Below, in pieces: positions 1 to 4,914 of a DNA stretch of 7,881 bases. The notes beneath the pieces are model-generated. The model was not told where the DNA came from. It ran no database searches and was given only the letters and a program-made list of their open reading frames with translations. The stretch comes from JALONO01 sp038209965 (GTDB lineage: Bacteria > Bacteroidota > Bacteroidia > Cytophagales > Thermoflexibacteraceae): NCBI GenBank assembly GCA_038209965.1, contig JBBQXF010000163.1, positions 1-7,881 of the forward strand, in the 5' to 3' direction. Both the position numbers and the translations under genes were made by a program. Numbering within the stretch: the stretch's first letter is position 1; each line of letters opens with the position of its first letter.

Positions 1-386
1 ACCACATCGTGATTGATATCAAGACCAATGACAAACCCGATGAGGCCAACCAGCCCCTGCTCAAAGTTGCCCGGCTGCTCAACCTGCTGGAAATGGGCAA
101 AGTGCCCCGCAAACAAGTGAAAATAATCTGTGTGTTTCAAAACTTGGCCGCTTTCGCAGCAATGGACGACCGCCGCTACGAAGACAAGTACAAGGTAGCC
201 AACCCCAACACACCCATTTTCAAAGCGTTGGAGAAGGCCGGCGTGCAACTGTTCGTCTGCGGCCAATCATTGCGGGCACGGGAGATCGATGCTAAAAAAT
301 TGAACAAACCAATCAAAGTGGCCCTTTCGGCCATTACGCTGATCACTACTTATCAGTTAAGGGGCTATGCCTTGCTCTCGCTTTGA
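1..386 (+). CDS. DsrE/DsrF-like family protein, 3' portion (5' end outside window)
   Basis: The frame is already open at the left edge (reading HIVIDIK from base 3) and ends at TGA 384-386, so this is the C-terminal part of a gene that starts upstream. The GTG at 9 is internal, not the start. Visible family features are the NPNTP segment, the AGVQLFVCGQSL segment with its conserved cysteine, and an ending VALSAITLITTYQLRGYALL, all typical of small DsrE/DsrF/YchN-type proteins. Members of this fold take part in sulfur-relay chemistry or are uncharacterised; the substrate cannot be told here. From memory of the family, a His-Gly pair usually follows the central strand (VVHG); here the corresponding stretch reads VFQN, so the chemistry may differ. 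The last 22 bases overlap the convergent gene on the other strand. The family call is fairly sure, the function unknown. Confidence 0.8.
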   Translation, partial: HIVIDIKTNDKPDEANQPLLKVARLLNLLEMGKVPRKQVKIICVFQNLAAFAAMDDRRYEDKYKVANPNTPIFKALEKAGVQLFVCGQSLRAREIDAKKLNKPIKVALSAITLITTYQLRGYALLSL

Positions 387-853
387 GCCTTCTTTTGCAT
401 AAAGTTGGCCAGCCCGGCCAAGGCTTTTTGGCGGACTTTGGCTTGGAGAAAACCGCTCCAGCCGAACAAAAGGCCGGGTAGGCCCAAGGCTTGCCGCGAC
501 CAGCGGTGGAAATTGAAATAATCCACTTGGCGGTAAATTTTACCGTCCTTGAAAGTGAAGTCCGAGGTGATTTGGTTGTGCACTTGGCGGCCAGTGCCCG
601 AAAAAGTGTACCAAGCTTGCCAATGACATTGCCCCACTTCGTCGTCCACATGCTTGACCTCAAATTGCACCCTGAGGTCTTTGCCACGCTCACAGAGCAT
701 TTTCCACATTCCCCGCGTTTGTTCTGCGTTCAGCAGGCCAAATCCCGGATCGGTAAAAGTGGCTTCGTCGTGGTAGAGGTTGGCCATACCAGAGCCGTCC
801 CGCTTGCCCAAGCAGATGTATAGCCGTTGAATGAGGATTTTGTGATTGGCCAT
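365..853 (-). CDS. SnoaL/NTF2-like (nuclear transport factor 2 family) protein
   Basis: A 162-residue protein starting MANHKILIQRLY. It has the single-domain NTF2-like cone fold pattern: an N-terminal helix, then YHDEATFTDPGFG (about residues 27-39), a central strand pair (VQFEVKHVDDEVGQCHWQAWYTF in short pieces), and an FKDGKIYRQVDYFNF strand (about 101-115). This is the usual arrangement of SnoaL-like polyketide-cyclase or steroid-isomerase relatives. The C-terminal tail after about residue 120 (hydrophobic GLPGLLFGW, then Lys/Ala-rich) is longer than the core domain and could be an amphipathic extension. The start lies 13 bases after the stop of the aminopeptidase gene, so the two are probably co-transcribed. 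The end overlaps the convergent DsrE-like gene by 22 bases. Substrate and function are not recognisable; most such proteins are annotated only by fold. Confidence 0.8.
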   Translation of the reverse strand: MANHKILIQRLYICLGKRDGSGMANLYHDEATFTDPGFGLLNAEQTRGMWKMLCERGKDLRVQFEVKHVDDEVGQCHWQAWYTFSGTGRQVHNQITSDFTFKDGKIYRQVDYFNFHRWSRQALGLPGLLFGWSGFLQAKVRQKALAGLANFMQKKAQSESKA

Positions 854-866
854 TTTGTCAAAATGG

Positions 867-2174
867 TTAAGGTTTGGTGTGCATCAAGTGTTCGATTTCT
901 TCGGCTTCCAACGGGATGCTGGCCATTAGATCGATGTGACCGTTTTCGGTGATTACAATGTCGTTTTCCAGCCGGATGCCCAGCCCTTCTTCGGGGATAT
1001 AGATGCCCGGTTCACAGGTAAATACCATCCCCGGTTCAAAAACGTGGTACTTACTGCCATAGTCGTGCACGTCGAGCCCCAAATGGTGGGAAGTGCCGTG
1101 CATAAAATATTTTTTGTAGAGCGGTTTGTCGGGATCTTGGGCCTCCACTTCGTATTTTTTCAACAGGCCGAGGCCGATCAGCTCACTTTCCATCACCTTG
1201 CCCACTTCTTTATGGTAGTCAATCCAATTATTGCCCGTTTTGAGCATTTCTTTACCAGCTCTCATTACCCGCAGTACGGCATCATATACTAGCCGCTGGC
1301 GTGGGGCAAACCGCCCGTTCACGGGCACACTGCGCGTGAGATCGGACGCGTAATTGGCATATTCGGCGGCCACGTCCATCAATAGTACTTCGCCGGCTTG
1401 GCACTGCTGGTTATTGGCCGTGTAGTGGAGCACGCACGCATTGGCCCCCGAGGCGATGATGGGCGAATAGGCGAATCCTTGGGAGCGCTGACGGATAAAC
1501 TCATGGATCAGTTCTGCCTCGATCTCATACTCCCAAACCCCCGGCCTGATAAATGGCAACAACCGGCGAAAACCTTTTTCGGTAATGTGGCAGGCTTGTT
1601 GGATCAGGTCAATTTCCAAGGGCGATTTGACCGCCCGTAGCAGGTGCAGGAGCGGTTGCAAGCGTTCATACTTGTGCAGCGGATATTCTTGGCGGCACCA
1701 ACGAATGAACCGGGCATCGCGGGAGGGCACTTCGGTGCTGTTGCGCAGGTGTTCGTTGGTGTTCAGGTACAGGTGATCGGACTCAAACACCAAGGCCGCG
1801 AAAATACTTTTGAACTGGTGGGTCCAATACACCGTTTGAATGCCCGAAGCGGCCGTTGCCTCTTCTTTGGTGTATTTGTGCCCTTCCCAGACCGCAATGT
1901 GCGCATTGGTTTCGCGGACAAACAAGACTTCCCGGTGCTTGGCTTCATGGGCATCGGGGCAAAGCACCAAAATGGTTTCCTCTTGATCAATTCCGGTCAA
2001 ATAAAGCAGATCGGTTTGCTGCCGAAACCCCATCGTGCCGTCGGCATTGGTGGGCATCATATCATTGGCGTTGAAAACAGCTACTGCACCCGCTTTTAGG
2101 TGTTTGATCAATTTTGCACGATTTTGAGCAAAAAGCTGCGGATTGATGGGGGCGTATTTTTTAGTGTGGATCAT
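867..2174 (-). CDS. pepP: Xaa-Pro aminopeptidase (aminopeptidase P, M24B metallopeptidase)
   Basis: This cytoplasmic dimetal exopeptidase removes the N-terminal residue from peptides with proline in position two. The 435-residue length matches the family. The N-terminal AMP_N domain (about 10-135) includes FRQQTDLLYLTG, typical of prokaryotic PepP. The pita-bread catalytic domain follows from about 180. All five metal ligands of the family are visible: D267 (LLMDVAAEY), D278 (SDLTRS), H363 (HGTSHHLGLDVHD), E388 (CEPGIYIP) and E403 (IRLENDIVI), so the enzyme should be active. The ATG at 2174 (MIHTKKYAP) is preferred. The frame stays open to 2243, but that extension (Cys/His/Pro-rich, MPGSPKHRSW) does not resemble the family N-terminus. 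The gene lies 124 bases downstream of era on the same strand and 13 bases upstream of the SnoaL-like gene. The symbol is used in the broad family sense. Confidence 0.95.
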   Translation of the reverse strand: MIHTKKYAPINPQLFAQNRAKLIKHLKAGAVAVFNANDMMPTNADGTMGFRQQTDLLYLTGIDQEETILVLCPDAHEAKHREVLFVRETNAHIAVWEGHKYTKEEATAASGIQTVYWTHQFKSIFAALVFESDHLYLNTNEHLRNSTEVPSRDARFIRWCRQEYPLHKYERLQPLLHLLRAVKSPLEIDLIQQACHITEKGFRRLLPFIRPGVWEYEIEAELIHEFIRQRSQGFAYSPIIASGANACVLHYTANNQQCQAGEVLLMDVAAEYANYASDLTRSVPVNGRFAPRQRLVYDAVLRVMRAGKEMLKTGNNWIDYHKEVGKVMESELIGLGLLKKYEVEAQDPDKPLYKKYFMHGTSHHLGLDVHDYGSKYHVFEPGMVFTCEPGIYIPEEGLGIRLENDIVITENGHIDLMASIPLEAEEIEHLMHTKP

Positions 2175-2247
2175 GTTGTCGTTGCAATGGGCTGGGCAGC
2201 CATAAAAGCATTGCCAAGATCGGTGCTTGGGACTGCCGGGCAATTTT

Positions 2248-2265
2248 AGCCAAAAAGTGTTGGCT
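2248..2265. repeat. short inverted repeat between era and pepP
   Basis: AGCCAA and TTGGCT form a perfect 6-base stem around a 6-base loop, 34 bases after the era stop. No T-run follows on either strand, so it does not look like a standard intrinsic terminator. It might be an RNA processing or mRNA 3'-end hairpin separating era from pepP, or chance. No Bacteroidota -7 motif is visible between here and the pepP start. Confidence 0.3.
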
Positions 2266-2298
2266 TCGCAAATCGACCACCGTTTATTTATGGGCCGA

Positions 2299-3189
2299 TC
2301 AAGCCCCGTAGCCCAAGCGCTCCAGTTTCAACTTTTGGTTGCGCCAGTTGGGTTCTACCTTGACAAACTGCTCCAGGAATACCTTTTTGCCAAAAAACGC
2401 CTCCATGTCCTTGCGGGCATCGGTGCCCACTTTTTTGAGCATTTTGCCCCCTTTGCCAATCAGGATACCCTTTTGGCTGTCGCGCTCAACGAGGATTTCG
2501 GCAGCGATGCGGATCAATGTCCCCGATTCTTGGAACAAGATGATTACCACATCGGACGCATAGGGGATTTCTTGGGAATAATTCAAAAATATTTTCTCCC
2601 GGATGATTTCCGATGCAAAAAAGCGTTCGGTCCGGTCGGTCATCTCGTCCTTTTCAAAATAGGCCGGGTGTTCGGGCAGGTTTTGCAGGATCAGATCCAG
2701 CACGCGCTCGGTGTTGAACTTCTCGAGGGCCGATACGGGGATCACTTCCTTGGGGTTCAACTTTTCTTGCCAGTAAGCCATTTTGGCCACTACTTCCTCC
2801 TGTTGGCTTTTGTCAATTTTATTGAGCACCACAAACAAGGGGGTTTGGGTATGGGCCAACCGTTGGAGCAGAGGCATTTCCTCGTCGTATTTTTCGCCCA
2901 CTTCCACCACGAACAGAATGATGTCGGCATCTTCCAGGGCCGATTCCACGTAGCCCATCATCACTTTGTGCAGTTCGTAGATGGGTTTGAGGATCCCTGG
3001 GGTGTCGGAGTAAATAATCTGGAAATCTTCCCCGCTCAGGATGCCCATGATGCGGTGGCGGGTGGTCTGGGCCTTGGAAGTGATGATGGACAACTGCTCG
3101 CCTGTGAGCGCGTTCATGAGGGTGGACTTGCCGACGTTGGGCTTTCCAATGATATTGACAAACCCGGCTTTGTGTGCTATTTCGCTCAT
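2299..3189 (-). CDS. era: GTPase Era (16S rRNA-binding ribosome-assembly factor)
   Basis: Era binds GTP and the 3' end of 16S rRNA through its KH domain and acts in 30S subunit maturation in the cytoplasm. The 296-residue length is normal. GTPase motifs are in order: G1 GKPNVGKS (15-22), the switch I stretch KAQTTRHR (39-46), G3 DTPG (62-65), G4 NKID (123-126) and G5 SAL (153-155). The C-terminal KH domain (about 200-290) contains SQKGILIGKGGKMLKKVG with the GKGG loop at 245-248. Nothing is missing. The ATG at 3189 gives the canonical N-terminus (MSEIAHKAGFVNIIG). Upstream it faces the divergent initiator tRNA gene, and a -7-like TACCTTTG lies 20-27 bases before the start codon. The aminopeptidase gene lies downstream on the same strand after 124 bases. 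Confidence 0.97.
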   Translation of the reverse strand: MSEIAHKAGFVNIIGKPNVGKSTLMNALTGEQLSIITSKAQTTRHRIMGILSGEDFQIIYSDTPGILKPIYELHKVMMGYVESALEDADIILFVVEVGEKYDEEMPLLQRLAHTQTPLFVVLNKIDKSQQEEVVAKMAYWQEKLNPKEVIPVSALEKFNTERVLDLILQNLPEHPAYFEKDEMTDRTERFFASEIIREKIFLNYSQEIPYASDVVIILFQESGTLIRIAAEILVERDSQKGILIGKGGKMLKKVGTDARKDMEAFFGKKVFLEQFVKVEPNWRNQKLKLERLGYGA

Positions 3190-3208
3190 TCAAAAAAAAT
3201 ATATGTTG

Positions 3209-3216
3209 CAAAGGTA
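3209..3216 (-). promoter_or_regulatory. candidate -7 element of the era promoter
   Basis: Read on the minus strand this is TACCTTTG, an exact match to the Bacteroidota -7 consensus TANNTTTG. Transcription would start close to 3202, leaving a very short leader before the era ATG at 3189. No convincing TTTG/TTG is visible 19-20 bases upstream (that position reads AAAA), so the promoter is only half supported. It abuts the -33 element of the divergent tRNA promoter, sharing base 3216. Confidence 0.45.
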
Positions 3217-3246
3217 TTGTTTATTACCGGAAGAGTTTTACTTTTG
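3216..3246 (+). promoter_or_regulatory. Bacteroidota-type promoter of the initiator tRNA
   Basis: ATTG at 3216-3219 (three of four matches to the -33 TTTG), a 19-base spacer, then TACTTTTG at 3239-3246, an exact match to -7 TANNTTTG. The expected start point near 3253 lies about 10 bases before the mature tRNA 5' end at 3264, which suits a short 5' leader removed by RNase P. Confidence 0.7.
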
Positions 3247-3263
3247 TGCCACGAAAATAATGG

Positions 3264-3336
<73 letters not shown>

Positions 3337-3343
3337 CAAACAT

Positions 3344-3379
3344 AAAAAAAGTGTCAACCAAAAATTGACACTTTTTTTT
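3344..3379 (+). terminator. intrinsic terminator after tRNA-fMet, apparently bidirectional
   Basis: GTGTCAA (3351-3357) and TTGACAC (3365-3371) form a perfect 7-base stem around loop CCAAAAA. Seven A residues precede it and eight T residues follow, so the stem can extend with A-T pairs and transcripts from either strand end in a U-run. It lies 8 bases past the tRNA. It can also stop leftward transcription coming from the regulator cassette on the minus strand. Confidence 0.87.
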
Positions 3380-3380
3380 A

Positions 3381-3647
3381 TGTCCTTCCCTTATTGCCCT
3401 TTGCGGGTGGTGGTTGTCCCACGGCCGCTGGACTGCTCCGCAACCAAGTTGAAATGCTCCTTTGTTTACTTGAACCCAATAGGTTCAATATCTTGATTTC
3501 CAAATAGCAACCCCCAAAAAGCAGGGTAAAGGGGGCTGGTAATAAAATTGTGCAAGGGATTGCTCATTGAATCCAAGGTATCAAATGGGTGAAATGCCCG
3601 GCCTGCACCCACCGTCGGGCTTGGCTTCAAGTCCCCCAAAAGAAAGG
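3381..3647. other. intergenic stretch between the tRNA terminator and the regulator gene
   Basis: About 270 bases without a convincing gene. A minus-strand open frame of 61 codons (3466-3651) starts at TTG and resembles nothing recognisable; I do not call it. Two hairpin-forming segments are present: TTGAACC/GGTTCAA at 3470-3488, and CCCCC (3511-3515) with GGGGG (3531-3535) around a 15-base loop. Neither is followed by a T-run. The stretch probably serves as the 3' untranslated region of the minus-strand cassette, ending at the terminator at 3344-3379. Confidence 0.4.
3470..3488. repeat. perfect 7-base inverted repeat, possible mRNA 3'-end hairpin
   Basis: TTGAACC and GGTTCAA are separated by CAATA. 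It lies about 160 bases downstream of the regulator stop on the minus strand and has no T-run in either direction. It could stabilise the 3' end of the cassette mRNA. An operator role is less likely, because no promoter motif is next to it. Confidence 0.35.
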
Positions 3648-3848
3648 TCAATCAGTTTCCTCGAGCAAAAAAACCATTTCAACTGGTTTACCAAAAAACC
3701 TCGCAATTTTCAGGGCCAGTACAGTCGAGGGAATGTATTTGCCAGTCTCAATGGCGTTGATCGTTTGCCGGGATACGCCCAAGTGAATAGCCAGATCGGC
3801 TTGGGTCACGTTTTTGATGGCCCGTTCAACTTTTAATAAATTTTTCAT
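3648..3848 (-). CDS. small Xre/YozG-type helix-turn-helix regulator
   Basis: A 66-residue protein, essentially a bare Cro/CI-type DNA-binding domain. The start is the ATG at 3848 (MKNLLKVERAIKN), which overlaps the stop of the upstream membrane-protein gene as ATGA, so translational coupling is likely. The helix-turn-helix spans about residues 15-41 (TQADLAIHLGVSRQTINAIE, then TGKYIPS). The C-terminus ALKIARFFGKPVEMVFLLEE is the standard ending of the YozG-like group. The open frame extends 12 codons further upstream, but that part lies inside the membrane-protein gene and does not match the family. Small regulators of this type are commonly paired with multi-pass membrane proteins and often control their own operon; that is inference here. 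The signal sensed is unknown. Confidence 0.9.
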   Translation of the reverse strand: MKNLLKVERAIKNVTQADLAIHLGVSRQTINAIETGKYIPSTVLALKIARFFGKPVEMVFLLEETD

Positions 3849-4324
3849 GAGGCAGTATTGTTTACTTGTTGGCGGTCCTTCCAAAGCAAATATTCAAACC
3901 GCAAGATGAAAAGGAGGAGGATGGAAAATAAGTTGACCATCATCACGGTCAAAAATAACCCAGAATAGATAAAGATCATTGATAGGGTAACCAGTATCGT
4001 ATTGATGATCACACTCCAAAGCATGGCGGCCAATCTGAGGTAAGTGGTGCGTTCATCTTCGGTGCGCGTTTTGGCAAATGCGGTCAAGACCAATCCCGCC
4101 AACAAGCCTAAACCGAGGAGTTCATCAGTAAAATTGTTGTACTCCAAAGTAAAGAGCCATTCGCCATTATCAAGAATACTATTCCCGCTAGATTGGTAGG
4201 TGAGCCAGTCGAACTCAAACCAATCGGGGCTGGCCATTTGCAATAGACCGAGGCCCAAAAAGGGGATCAAGATGATCCAACCAACTATCTTGAAGTAGTT
4301 GGGTAACAAAGGGAGTGACAGCAT
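3845..4324 (-). CDS. four-helix integral membrane protein paired with the HTH regulator
   Basis: A 159-residue protein with four predicted membrane segments at about 11-30, 67-84, 97-119 and 121-143. A polar loop of about 35 residues between helices 1 and 2 is rich in Asp, Glu, Trp and Asn and probably faces the periplasm. The cytoplasmic loop between helices 2 and 3 reads AKTRTEDERTTYLRLAA. The charged D-E-R motif next to the third helix recalls the DUF2178-like membrane proteins that accompany YozG-type regulators, but I cannot assign a named family. The gene is first in a two-gene transcript: its TGA overlaps the regulator ATG by four bases, and a clear promoter lies 28-58 bases upstream of its ATG. 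It may modulate the regulator or be its main target. No catalytic motif is seen. Confidence 0.85.
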   Translation of the reverse strand: MLSLPLLPNYFKIVGWIILIPFLGLGLLQMASPDWFEFDWLTYQSSGNSILDNGEWLFTLEYNNFTDELLGLGLLAGLVLTAFAKTRTEDERTTYLRLAAMLWSVIINTILVTLSMIFIYSGLFLTVMMVNLFSILLLFILRFEYLLWKDRQQVNNTAS

Positions 4325-4351
4325 AGCACTTAAAATGTTTAGTTAGCTTTA

Positions 4352-4382
4352 CAAAAGTACAGTTATGGATTCTTTTAGACAA
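4352..4382 (-). promoter_or_regulatory. promoter of the membrane protein-regulator cassette
   Basis: On the minus strand: TTG (4382-4380), a 20-base spacer, then TACTTTTG (4359-4352), an exact -7 TANNTTTG match. Transcription should start near 4346, about 20 bases before the ATG at 4324. The -7 sequence is identical to those of the tRNA and B12 operon promoters in this window. Confidence 0.7.
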
Positions 4383-4391
4383 GTGTACTTT
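4354..4391. repeat. 8-base inverted repeat around the cassette promoter, candidate operator
   Basis: AAAGTACA at 4354-4361 and its exact reverse complement TGTACTTT at 4384-4391 flank the promoter spacer. The centres are 30 bases apart, about three helical turns, so both half-sites face the same side of the DNA. One half-site overlaps the -7 element and the other lies just upstream of the -33 element. This is a layout expected for a repressor site, plausibly bound by the small helix-turn-helix protein of the same operon. Because TACTTT is itself promoter-like, chance resemblance is possible. Confidence 0.35.
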
Positions 4392-4508
4392 ACTAAATTT
4401 AACATTTAATTTTTGAACTCAGGCCGAACTGTTCTGCTTTGCCCCAAGCTGTACGAGTCCCTTTGCCCGCCTTTGCTGATTTTCAGGAATGGTTGACTTG
4501 CCGCCACG

Positions 4509-4539
4509 TTTGCATTTGCCACGAATTGCTGTACTTTTG
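4509..4539 (+). promoter_or_regulatory. promoter of the cobalamin riboswitch-btuB operon
   Basis: TTTG at 4509-4512, exactly 19 bases, then TACTTTTG at 4532-4539: a full match to the Bacteroidota -33/-7 consensus. Transcription should start around 4544-4547, just before the first conserved segment of the riboswitch. The whole aptamer is therefore in the leader of the transcript. Confidence 0.82.
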
Positions 4540-4548
4540 CCTCAGTTA

Positions 4549-4779
4549 GTGGTGGAACCTTGTTGTTCAGCAAGGTTCCTTAAAAGGGAACACCAGTGAG
4601 AGCATTGCTCAAATCTGGGGCTGTCCCCGCAACTGTGAGCTTCGTGTTCAATCTTTTTTCACTGTCACAAGCCACTGAGTTGTTAGTTGAAGCATTGGTG
4701 TGTTTTTGAGCATCAGCGTTTTGGCCCAACTTGGGAAGGCGAAAAAAGAGAAGCAAGCCAGGAGACCTGCCATTTACTA
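4549..4779 (+). ncRNA. cobalamin (B12) riboswitch
   Basis: This leader RNA binds adenosylcobalamin or a related cobalamin and lowers expression of the genes behind it. All conserved blocks appear in order: the 5' hairpin strands ACCTTG/CAAGGT, TTAAAAGGGAACACC (4580-4594), the CCAG/CTGG arm, GGGGCTGTCCCCGCAACTGTGA (4617-4638), AAGCCACTG (4669-4677) and the B12 box AAGCCAGGAGACCTGCC (4756-4772). Two features are larger than the minimal consensus. An 11-base hairpin GAGC-ATT-GCTC sits inside the CCAG/CTGG loop, and there is a long variable region (4680-4755). Ends are approximate; a short TAGT/ACTA pairing may close it. A following hairpin GCTTTC-GGAG-GAAGAGC (4791-4807) has the position and shape of the P13 stem whose loop docks on the aptamer. 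No T-run terminator is visible before the receptor start, so control is probably translational or through another leader structure. Confidence 0.95.
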
Positions 4780-4914
4780 CCCGATTCAAAGCTTTCGGAG
4801 GAAGAGCGAAGAATGTCTGCAATGATGGTTGATCGTCTTTGTTGTTGATTTCTTGTTTTGTCCCTGAACAGGCGATGAATTGATTATCATTTTTGGTATT
4901 CAAATCAGCTTGTG

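Noticed and set aside
2175..2243. N-terminal extension of the aminopeptidase by 23 residues
   Set aside because: The extension is unlike the PepP family start, while the ATG at 2174 gives the expected N-terminus and normal length.
3466..3651. Minus-strand 61-codon open frame starting at TTG inside the end of the regulator gene
   Set aside because: It has a non-ATG start, no recognisable domain and no promoter, and its hairpin-forming content fits a 3' untranslated region.
4416..4584. Minus-strand open frame of about 55 codons with a protein-like sequence (…FVANANVAASQPFLKISKG…), ending at the TAA near 4416
   Set aside because: It has no ATG start, runs through the promoter and the riboswitch 5' end, and matches no family I know. 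It could be a gene fossil, but a chance open frame is simpler.
4580..4903. Minus-strand open frame of 107 codons, antisense to the riboswitch
   Set aside because: Its C-terminus (LTVAGTAPDLSNALTGVPF) is the reverse translation of the conserved cobalamin riboswitch core, a familiar spurious annotation. No protein family fits.
4912..4914. GTG as receptor start
   Set aside because: An ATG follows immediately at 4915 and gives a good signal peptide; the GTG adds only one residue.
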